Positions 13,414 through 19,730 of a DNA stretch of 19,730 bases are shown piece by piece. Source of the stretch: CAIYHK01 sp964638795. GTDB lineage: Bacteria; Actinomycetota; Acidimicrobiia; Acidimicrobiales; Ilumatobacteraceae. The notes under the pieces were generated by a model. It saw nothing but the letters and a program-made list of their open reading frames with translations. It searched no databases and had not been told where the DNA came from. The translations under genes were made by a program, and so were the position numbers. The stretch covers positions 1 through 19,730 of the forward strand of contig CAZXAX010000037.1 of the NCBI GenBank assembly GCA_964638795.1, written 5' to 3'. Every line of letters starts with the position of its first letter. The stretch's first letter is position 1.

Positions 13414-14775
13414 TCAAAGCGACTCAATTAAACGCTCGACGCGCTCGTCACGACTCTTAAACGGATCTTTACAAAGCACTGTGCGTTGCGCTTGATCATT
13501 CAACTTGAGGTGCACCCAGTCAACCGTGTAGTCCCGTTTTTTGGCCTTGGCCGCACTAATAAATGCGCCTCTGAGCCTCGCGCGTGTTGTTTGGGGCGGA
13601 ACACTCATCGCATTCAAAACATCGGTCTCTGACACGATGGAATCAACCTGATCGTGGCTTGCGAGTCGATAGAAAAGACCTCGATCTTTTCGAATGTCGT
13701 GATACTGAAGATCAACTAATTGAAGCCTTGCATCATTCATACCAAGACCATTCTTAGCTTTATACGCATCAATGAGGGCCAGTTTGGTGACCCAGTCGAC
13801 CAGACGCTCCAACTTCATCGGATCATTTTCGATTGTCGATACACAGTGTTCCCACATCAATAAAGCTCGTTGTTCTTCTTCGGGAAAGCCTCGTTGGTCG
13901 GAATATCGAAGCGCCGCCGACAAATACTCGCGCTGGATATCAAGGGCACTCATCTCGCGACCAGATTGAAGAGACACCTTGCGGCGACAACTGGTGTCGT
14001 GGCTGATCTCCCGAATGGCGCGAATCGGATTCTCCAGAGTCAGATCACGTAACTCCCACGTGGGATCCTCCAACATTCTCAACATGCACGCGGTAGAGCC
14101 AATTTTGAGAAACGTTGAGTATTCGCTCATGTTGGAGTCACCAACAATCACGTGCAAACGGCGATACAACTCTGCGTCGGCATGTGGCTCATCGCGCGTG
14201 TTAATGATCGGCCTGCTTCTGGTTGTGGCTGAACTGATGCTTTCCCAAATGTGCTCAGCCCGTTGCGAGATAGTGAACTGCGTTCCGCGGGCCGAGGGAA
14301 CGAGTCGACCTGCGCCGGAAAAAATTTGGCGGGTAACGAGGAACGGGATGAGAACCGAACCGTGTCGACTTCCATCGTCAGAGCGTCGAGTCAAATAATT
14401 CTCATGGCAGCCGTAACTGTTACCGGCAGAATCTGTGTTGTTCTTGAAAAGGTAAACGGTGCCCTTTACGCCTTCTTGTTGGAGACGCTCTTCGGCTGCG
14501 AATGCGAGCCGATCAAGGATCGCCTCCCCCGCGCGATCATGGGCAACTACGTCATAAATCGAGTCACATTCCGGTGTGGCGTATTCAGGATGAGACCCAA
14601 CATCGAGATACAGCCGCGCCCCATTTTCAAGAAACACATTTGAACTGCGACCCCAAGTAACAACATTGCGAAACAAATATCGCGATACTTCGTCTGGAGT
14701 CAGGCGACGTTGACCGCGGTGCGTGAAGGTTATGCCGTATTCCGTTTCCAGACCGAATATGCGACGCTTTGACAT
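13414..14775 (-). CDS. pafA: Pup-protein ligase PafA
   Basis: A 453-residue carboxylate-amine ligase related to glutamine synthetase. It phosphorylates the C-terminal glutamate of Pup with ATP and joins it to a lysine of the target protein. Landmarks are RIFGLETEYG (5-14, metal-binding Glu residues), LYLDVGSHPEYATPE (55-69, with the catalytic Asp58), KNNTDSAGNSYGCHENYL, RPIINTRDEPHAD and RRLHVIVGDSNMSE. It lacks the long insertion after residue 38 that marks Dop, and it has DVGSHPE where Dop has DHAHPE, so PafA and not Dop is the right name. The ATG shares one base with the prcA stop (TGATG). pafB and pafC, which follow pafA in mycobacteria, are absent; DUF3866 takes that place. Confidence 0.97.
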   Translation of the reverse strand: MSKRRIFGLETEYGITFTHRGQRRLTPDEVSRYLFRNVVTWGRSSNVFLENGARLYLDVGSHPEYATPECDSIYDVVAHDRAGEAILDRLAFAAEERLQQEGVKGTVYLFKNNTDSAGNSYGCHENYLTRRSDDGSRHGSVLIPFLVTRQIFSGAGRLVPSARGTQFTISQRAEHIWESISSATTRSRPIINTRDEPHADAELYRRLHVIVGDSNMSEYSTFLKIGSTACMLRMLEDPTWELRDLTLENPIRAIREISHDTSCRRKVSLQSGREMSALDIQREYLSAALRYSDQRGFPEEEQRALLMWEHCVSTIENDPMKLERLVDWVTKLALIDAYKAKNGLGMNDARLQLVDLQYHDIRKDRGLFYRLASHDQVDSIVSETDVLNAMSVPPQTTRARLRGAFISAAKAKKRDYTVDWVHLKLNDQAQRTVLCKDPFKSRDERVERLIESL

Positions 14776-15455
14776 CAGCTTTGTAGAAGGTTTTCAACCT
14801 CTTCGTCGCTGAGACGACGGAAACAACGCCGCACCGAATTGCGATCCAAGATTCCTACTTCGAGTTCGCTTGCTGCAATGCTGCGATCTGGACCAGAAAG
14901 CGCCTCGACGGCAATCGAAACTGCTTGACCGAGCCCGAGTCCTTGCTTCCAGGTTGCTTTCAATCGACTAGTAACTGCTTCAGCATCACCGCCTAGTGCA
15001 GCAAAATTGGTTTCATCAGCCACTGTGCCGTCGTAGAGGATGTGGAACATTTCATCGGGTCGACCATTAACTGCGACTTCCGCGACAAGAATCTCAACCT
15101 CGAGAGGCTTTGGATCAACCGTGAAAGTGTGACCGATTAGAACTGCGTATTCATTGGCCAGACTACGAGCATCGACATCATCCCGTGAGTACTGATAGCC
15201 CTGCAAATCGGCGTACCGAACACCCAAGCGCCGCAGTGCATCAAACTCGTTGAATTTGCCGACACCGGCAAATGCAATTCGATCGTAAATTTCATTAACT
15301 TTGCGCAGACTATTCGAAGGGTTTTCGGCAACGATTGCGATTCCATCGGTAAAACCCACTGCTGCAAGACCCCGGCCGCGCGCGATCCCTTTGCGCGCAA
15401 AATCCGCCTTGTCTTTCATCGCCTGTTCGGGCGCTACGTAAAACGGCATGCTCAT
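14775..15455 (-). CDS. prcA: Proteasome subunit alpha
   Basis: This 226-residue protein is the non-catalytic outer-ring subunit of the 20S core. The N-terminus (MPFYVAPEQAMKDKADFARKG, shown in part from residue 3) is the gate and H0 helix of actinobacterial PrcA. It continues with GIARGR, VGFTDGIAIVAENPS and IYDRIAFAGVGKFNEFD, all typical alpha-subunit sequence. The ring it forms narrows the entrance and docks the C-terminal GQYL of the ATPase. The ATG overlaps the prcB stop by four bases (ATGA), as expected for subunits made in equal amounts. A second ATG two codons in (15449) cannot be excluded. The C-terminus ends LLQS and runs into pafA with a one-base overlap. Confidence 0.97.
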   Translation of the reverse strand: MSMPFYVAPEQAMKDKADFARKGIARGRGLAAVGFTDGIAIVAENPSNSLRKVNEIYDRIAFAGVGKFNEFDALRRLGVRYADLQGYQYSRDDVDARSLANEYAVLIGHTFTVDPKPLEVEILVAEVAVNGRPDEMFHILYDGTVADETNFAALGGDAEAVTSRLKATWKQGLGLGQAVSIAVEALSGPDRSIAASELEVGILDRNSVRRCFRRLSDEEVENLLQS

Positions 15456-16234
15456 CGTGCGCCTGCTTCAGCGTTTATGGCATCAAAGGCAGTTCGAAGT
15501 CGATCATCAGATACCCGACTCCAGCCTTGTGCGGAAATTTCAGCCACTACTGGATAAATACCGCGGCGGATATCGGGGCCGCCAGTGGCGGAGTCAACAT
15601 CTGCAGCCTCCCAGAGGGAGCGGCACACCAACTTCACAGCTTCATCGTTCGAAAGATCTTCTTTCCATCCCATTTTCAAAACGGTTGAGCAATGCACCGA
15701 GCCAGAACCGGTCGCTACGTATTCAGTTTCTTCGTAGCGACCGCCTGTTACGTCAAAGTTCCAGATCCGCCCTTCGGAGCGTCGCGTGTCGTAACCGCCA
15801 AATATTGGCACCACAACAAGGCCCTGCATGGCCGCTGAGAGGTTTTGGCGGATCATCGTGGACAACAGATTTGCTTTTCCTTCGAGCGAAAGGAGCTTGC
15901 CTTCAACTTTTTCATAATGCTCAAGCGAGAGTTGGAAGACTTTCACCATCTCCATAGCCGGACCCGCGGCCCCCGCTATTGCTACTGCACTGAATTGATC
16001 CGCCTGCACAACCTTTTCCATACTTCTGTGACTGATCAGGTTGCCCGCGGTCGCGCGCCTATCACCACCCATCACGATTCCACCACTGAAGCGCACTGCG
16101 ACGCATGTAGTGGCATGAGGAACCTTGTGGTCCTGACCAATTGCTGAGTAATCAGGATTGAGCCCAACACGATGCAACAGTTCCGAAAAACTAGATCCGG
16201 GATCCTCGGCGAAACTAAACACGGGTAGGGGCAT
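15452..16234 (-). CDS. prcB: Proteasome subunit beta
   Basis: This 260-residue precursor is the catalytic subunit of the 20S core. A 41-residue propeptide ends at PHA and would be removed to expose Thr42 (TTCVAV), the N-terminal nucleophile. Counting from that threonine, Asp17 (residue 58, GDRR) and Lys33 (residue 74, MEKVV) are in place, so the active site is complete. Other matches to mycobacterial PrcB include AAMQGL, GYDTRRSEGRIW, GSGSVHC and DSATGGPDIRRGIYP. The start ATG lies 17 bases after the pup stop with only a weak ribosome site, so translation may depend on readthrough of ribosomes from pup. Confidence 0.97.
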   Translation of the reverse strand: MPLPVFSFAEDPGSSFSELLHRVGLNPDYSAIGQDHKVPHATTCVAVRFSGGIVMGGDRRATAGNLISHRSMEKVVQADQFSAVAIAGAAGPAMEMVKVFQLSLEHYEKVEGKLLSLEGKANLLSTMIRQNLSAAMQGLVVVPIFGGYDTRRSEGRIWNFDVTGGRYEETEYVATGSGSVHCSTVLKMGWKEDLSNDEAVKLVCRSLWEAADVDSATGGPDIRRGIYPVVAEISAQGWSRVSDDRLRTAFDAINAEAGAR

Positions 16235-16251
16235 AGATTCTGAGGTTATTA

Positions 16252-16449
16252 CTACTCGCCGCCCTTTTGCACGTAGGCCCGCACAAACTCTTCGGCATTG
16301 GTTTCAAGGACTTCATCGATCTCGTCAAGCAAATCGTCGAGTTCGGCCCTCAACCGCTGTCCTGTTTCAGAGTCCGACCCGAGAGATTCAGCAACTACTT
16401 CGCTCTTCTCCGCCGATGAGTTGGACTTGCGTTGGATACGTTCTGCCAT
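16252..16449 (-). CDS. pup: Prokaryotic ubiquitin-like protein Pup (encoded with C-terminal Glu)
   Basis: A 65-residue, acidic, mostly disordered protein, the usual Pup size. The helix that inserts into the ATPase coiled coil is LDDLLDEIDEVLETNAEEFV (37-56), and the tail is RAYVQKGGE. Pup ends in Gly-Gly-Gln in M. tuberculosis and must be deamidated by Dop; here the codons GGC GGC GAG TAG encode Gly-Gly-Glu directly, as in corynebacteria. PafA can therefore use it at once. Lysines at 8, 15 and 62 could themselves be modified. An AGGA lies seven bases before the ATG. The same bases could instead form a -10 element for an internal promoter. Confidence 0.97.
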   Translation of the reverse strand: MAERIQRKSNSSAEKSEVVAESLGSDSETGQRLRAELDDLLDEIDEVLETNAEEFVRAYVQKGGE

Positions 16450-16455
16450 GCCTTG

Positions 16456-16484
16456 TTCCTACGCCGTGCAGACTTGAAAGTCAA
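16456..16484 (-). promoter_or_regulatory. Possible internal promoter in front of pup
   Basis: On the minus strand TTGACT (16479-16484), five of six bases matching the -35 consensus, is followed by exactly 17 bases and TAGGAA (16456-16461), a weak -10, then six bases and the pup ATG. An inverted repeat GACTT-2-AAGTC (16471-16482) lies over the -35. The TAGGA may equally be a ribosome site, so this is a moderate candidate only. Confidence 0.3.
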
Positions 16485-16500
16485 CTATTTCGGTACCTTT

Positions 16501-17997
16501 TCAACTCGCACCAAGCAACCGAACTAAATCTTGGGTTGTAGCGGCTTTATCCACAAGTGAGCCAATTAGCTCCCGTGTTCCCTTTTGTGGCTCTTGCATC
16601 GCTATTCGACGCAGTTCCCCGTTACCGACATCCACCACCATGCTGTCCCAGTTTGCCGAAATAACCTCGCGAGGCCATTTAGCCACGCACTTTCCTCGGA
16701 AATACGCACGGGTGTCCTCTGGAGGTTCATTGACCGCCAGATCAACCAAAGCATCATCCGCCAGTGTGTTCAGGTTGGCCCTATAGGCAAGGCACTTTGC
16801 GGGTCGCATGTCGTGATACTGCAGGTCAAGCAACTTCAGTTTGGGGTCCTCACCAACAATTCCGTGTCGGTCGGCATACGCCGAAATAATTCGTTCTTTT
16901 GCGATCCAATCCACGGTACGCAGCGCAAAATCAGTACGGTCACGAAGTGACTCAAGCACCTGAGGCCACAACTGAATGAGAAGCTGAGCTGAATCCGAAC
17001 CAATACATTCAGAATTCTCTGAGGCGTAGTTCAACGCCAGAGAACAGATTTCACGTTGAATATCGAGGGCAGTCATTTTTTTACCACTACGGAGTTCAAC
17101 AGCGCATTGCAAAGAAGGATCTGAACTGATCTCCTGCACCGCCTTTACCGGATCCAACAGTTGAAGACCGTTGGGGAAAACACCATCTTCAATCATTGCG
17201 AGCACAACACAGGTCGATGCCACTTTGAGGAACGTTGCGGTTTGACTCATGTTTGCGTCGCCACAAATGACATGGAGCCGTCGATACTTGCGAGGATCAC
17301 AGTGGGGTTCGTCACGGGTGTTCACGATCGGTCGCTTTAGCGTTGTCTCCAGCCCGACCTCGGCTTCGAAAAAATCAGCGCGTTGCGAGATTTGAAAATT
17401 AAACTGATTCGCCGGCGCAACTCCTCGTCGTTGCGATTGATTCTCGACACCAATTTTTCCAGCTCCGCAGAAGATCTGACGCGTCACAAAGTGTGCAGTC
17501 ACACCCTGAACAATTTCTTCAAAATTGACTGCTCGGTCAACTAAATAATTTTCGTGGCACCCATAGCTATTGCCTTTGCCGTCGCTGTTGTTTTTGTACA
17601 GCAAGATTTCCGAATCACCAGGAAGTACTCGATTTGCTGCATCAACACTTAGGCGCACGATCTTTTCTGCCGCGAGGTCGTATCTAAGAACATCTAAAGG
17701 CGAGGAACACTCAGGGGTGGAAATCTCTGGGTGAGCATGGTCGACGTAATATCTGGATCCATTACGGAGAACCGCGTTCACCAGGTGTGACTCCACTTCA
17801 GGCGGAAACACGTCACGAAGTGTGGCGCCCCGAGCATCCATCTCCGGATGCTCGGCAATAAAGTCCCAGCCGGTGATTGCCGAAACACTTTGCAAGTAAG
17901 CGTTAATCAAAATCGAAGAAGCAAGAACCGGGTTTTGCTCCGCGCCTCGAACCAGAATTCCGTATTCAGTTTCAATGCCCGAGAGTTTTCTTATCAT
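16501..17997 (-). CDS. dop: Pup deamidase/depupylase Dop
   Basis: A 498-residue paralogue of PafA. It hydrolyses the bond between Pup and substrate lysines and, in species with Pup-Gln, deamidates Pup. Landmarks are KLSGIETEYG (4-13), YYVDHAHPEISTPE (83-96, catalytic Asp86), KNNSDGKGNSYGCHENYL and RRLHVICGDANMS. The extra segment at residues about 40-70, containing WDFIAEHPEMDARG, is the Dop loop absent from PafA and identifies it as Dop. Because the encoded Pup already ends in Glu, only the depupylase activity should be needed here. It starts three bases after the ATPase stop and is followed by pup after 51 bases. Confidence 0.96.
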   Translation of the reverse strand: MIRKLSGIETEYGILVRGAEQNPVLASSILINAYLQSVSAITGWDFIAEHPEMDARGATLRDVFPPEVESHLVNAVLRNGSRYYVDHAHPEISTPECSSPLDVLRYDLAAEKIVRLSVDAANRVLPGDSEILLYKNNSDGKGNSYGCHENYLVDRAVNFEEIVQGVTAHFVTRQIFCGAGKIGVENQSQRRGVAPANQFNFQISQRADFFEAEVGLETTLKRPIVNTRDEPHCDPRKYRRLHVICGDANMSQTATFLKVASTCVVLAMIEDGVFPNGLQLLDPVKAVQEISSDPSLQCAVELRSGKKMTALDIQREICSLALNYASENSECIGSDSAQLLIQLWPQVLESLRDRTDFALRTVDWIAKERIISAYADRHGIVGEDPKLKLLDLQYHDMRPAKCLAYRANLNTLADDALVDLAVNEPPEDTRAYFRGKCVAKWPREVISANWDSMVVDVGNGELRRIAMQEPQKGTRELIGSLVDKAATTQDLVRLLGAS

Positions 17998-18000
17998 GGC

Positions 18001-19725
18001 CTACAGATACTGACCCGCAACGACTGGTTCAATTGCTCTGTTTCCGGGGGCAGCTCCAAAGATCGTGCGTATGAAAATAATACGCTCACCCTTTTTGCCA
18101 GATACACGCGCCCAGTCATCTGGATTGGTCGTATTCGGTAGATCCTCGTGTTCGCGATACTCCTGACGAACTGCATCCAAGATGTCTGCTTCGCAGATTC
18201 CCCTAGCGCCACCTGCGATCTCTCGTTTGATCGCAGACTTCTTCGCACGCTTGACAATATTTTCAATCATCGCGCCGGATGCAAAATCGTCAAAGTACAG
18301 GATTTCTTTATCGCCGTTTTGATACGTGACCTCAAGGAATTGATTCTCTTCACCGTGCGAATACATGAAGTTCACCGCGTCATTGATCAACGACTCAACT
18401 GCTGCATTTAGATCGTTGTTTGAGCCTGCGAGCGTTTCCGCGGAAATCGGCACTTCAGCGTTCAGGTAACGACCAAATATCTGTTTGGCCGCCAAAGAAT
18501 TAGGACGTTCAACCTTGATCTTCACATCGAGGCGTCCCGGGCGCAGAATTGCAGGGTCGATCAAATCCTCACGGTTCGTGGCCCCAATTACGATGACATT
18601 TTTGAGTCCTTCTACACCATCGATTTCTGCAAGCAACTGGGGCACAACTGTAGATTCCATGTCAGACGAGACACCGGTACCCCGAGTGCGGAACATTGAG
18701 TCCATCTCGTCAAAAAAGACGATTACGGGCCAACCTTCTTCACTCTTCTCACGAGCGCGTTGGAAAATCATCCTGATTTGTCTCTCGGTTTCGCCAACGT
18801 ATTTATTCAAGAGCTCGGGACCCTTGATATTGATGAAGTAGGAACGCCCTTTTTCATCGCCAGTGCGTTGGGCGACCTTCTGCGCGAGACTATTTGCGAC
18901 CGCTTTTGCGATGAGGGTTTTGCCGCAACCCGGGGGGCCATAAAGCAGGATTCCCTTTGGGGCCGGCAGACGGTATTCGGCAAACAGATCTTGATGAAGG
19001 AATGGGAGTTCGACTGCGTCTGCAATCTGGACAATCTGTGTATCCAATCCACCGATATCTGAGTAATGCACATCGGGTACTTCTTCCAGCAGGAGCTCAT
19101 CAACTTCGGGTTGTGGGAGTCTCTCCAAAACGAAGCCTGATCGCGTATCCGCACGAAGCAGATCGCCGGCGCGGAGCAATTGCCCTCGAAGGCCATCACA
19201 TAGTTCCAGTACGCGCTCGTCATCGCCGCGAGTGGAGACAATCACCCGAATTCCATCGTCAAGCACGTTCTTCAGAGTGACGATTTCACCCACTCGCTCG
19301 GAGTCGGTAGCGAGAATGACATTCAGGCTTTCGTTTAGGACAACCTGCGCTCCTAATTCCAATACATCGGCATTGATCTCAACGGATGTGTTGACCCGCA
19401 TCTTGCGCCCACCCGTGAGAATGTCAACTGACCCATCCTCGTTCTTGGCAGTGACAATCCCATACGCAGAGGGTGGCTGGCTTAGTTTTTGAACCTCCTC
19501 GCGCAGAACCGCAAGATTCTCTCGTGTCTCACGGAGTGCATCTGAAAGCCGATCATTACGAGCAAGAGCATCCGCGAGTTGGCCACGGGTCTCCAAAAGG
19601 CGCTCCTCTAAGAGTCTGGAACGGCCTGGTAGATCAGCAAGACGAGCTCGAACCTCGGCGAGTTCTGCCTGGAGAGCAGCCACAGTGTCAGCCCCGACCT
19701 CGTCCGATTGTGATTCATCGGTCAT
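18001..19725 (-). CDS. arc: Proteasome-associated AAA+ ATPase (ARC/Mpa)
   Basis: At 574 residues this is the expected size for ARC/Mpa, the hexameric unfoldase that feeds pupylated proteins into the 20S core. Residues about 13-84 form a coiled coil with leucine heptads, the Pup docking site. Two OB-type domains follow (about 86-205). The AAA module has Walker A GPPGCGKT (263-270), Walker B VIVFFDEMD (334-342), an arginine-finger region ILRPGRLD, and the pore loop KYVGE. The C-terminal four residues are GQYL, the motif that opens the PrcA gate. The ATG lies five bases from the right edge, so upstream codons and the promoter cannot be seen and a longer N-terminus is not excluded. It would be the first gene of the dop-pup-prcBA-pafA series within this window. 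Confidence 0.96.
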   Translation of the reverse strand: MTDESQSDEVGADTVAALQAELAEVRARLADLPGRSRLLEERLLETRGQLADALARNDRLSDALRETRENLAVLREEVQKLSQPPSAYGIVTAKNEDGSVDILTGGRKMRVNTSVEINADVLELGAQVVLNESLNVILATDSERVGEIVTLKNVLDDGIRVIVSTRGDDERVLELCDGLRGQLLRAGDLLRADTRSGFVLERLPQPEVDELLLEEVPDVHYSDIGGLDTQIVQIADAVELPFLHQDLFAEYRLPAPKGILLYGPPGCGKTLIAKAVANSLAQKVAQRTGDEKGRSYFINIKGPELLNKYVGETERQIRMIFQRAREKSEEGWPVIVFFDEMDSMFRTRGTGVSSDMESTVVPQLLAEIDGVEGLKNVIVIGATNREDLIDPAILRPGRLDVKIKVERPNSLAAKQIFGRYLNAEVPISAETLAGSNNDLNAAVESLINDAVNFMYSHGEENQFLEVTYQNGDKEILYFDDFASGAMIENIVKRAKKSAIKREIAGGARGICEADILDAVRQEYREHEDLPNTTNPDDWARVSGKKGERIIFIRTIFGAAPGNRAIEPVVAGQYL

Positions 19726-19730
19726 GCCAA

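Noticed and set aside
13414..17997. dop and pafA as a recent duplication
   Set aside because: They are ancient paralogues that differ in the Dop loop and active-site context; each has the expected family-specific residues.
1..19730. CRISPR arrays, tRNA or rRNA genes, insertion sequences, phage genes
   Set aside because: Reading both strands, nearly all bases are explained by ordinary coding regions; no spaced repeats, cloverleaf-like sequence, transposase or phage protein was seen.

Overview
The window looks like part of an actinobacterial chromosome of moderate GC content, assembled from short reads: a run of ten Ns marks a scaffold join. The main evidence is a complete Pup-proteasome gene set on the minus strand, followed downstream by a tat-helY block that has the same gene order as Mycobacterium tuberculosis tatA-tatC-helY. 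Several proteins (the 408-residue protein, the lone diacylglycerol-kinase C-terminal domain, DUF3866) fit the class Acidimicrobiia best. That class assignment is an inference from general familiarity, not a search.

Layout from left to right. Positions 1-739 (minus) hold the start of a PrmA-like methyltransferase cut by the window edge and a gamma-class carbonic anhydrase-like protein. Positions 797-2829 (plus) hold an unrecognised basic protein and an enoyl-CoA hydratase. Positions 2831-3852 (minus) hold a GNAT acetyltransferase and a very acidic, cysteine-ended protein whose gene contains the assembly gap, with a diverged copy of the same 132-135 bp on each side of it. Positions 3965-5569 hold a two-domain ThyX. 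Positions 5627-10979 (minus) form a tightly overlapping series read as tatB, tatC, helY, a DAGK C-terminal-like gene and an M20 amidohydrolase. A glycerophosphodiester phosphodiesterase (11025-11723) is the only plus-strand gene in the right-hand 16 kb. Positions 11734-19725 (minus) hold, in transcription order, the proteasomal ATPase arc/mpa, dop, pup, prcB, prcA, pafA, a DUF3866 gene and lepB.

How the genes work together. PafA joins the C-terminal glutamate of Pup to substrate lysines. Arc/Mpa captures pupylated proteins through its N-terminal coiled coil, unfolds them and docks on the PrcA/PrcB core through its C-terminal GQYL motif. Dop removes Pup. Pup here is encoded ending in Gly-Gly-Glu, so no deamidation is needed before ligation. 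DUF3866 starts within a few bases of the pafA stop and is the least understood member of the operon. LepB and TatB/TatC belong to protein export, and HelY is a Ski2-like RNA helicase.

Coding density is very high. Most neighbouring genes overlap by 1-11 bp or are separated by fewer than 60 bp. No rRNA, tRNA, CRISPR array, insertion sequence or phage gene was found. No gene-free stretch exceeds 300 bases; the longest is the 112 bp at 3853-3964. The most notable points are the duplicated acidic segment at the assembly gap, the DUF3866-pafA coupling, the two-domain ThyX with its signature split between domains, a symmetric back-to-back promoter region between tatB and the GDPD gene, and a TatC that lacks a normally conserved membrane glutamate.
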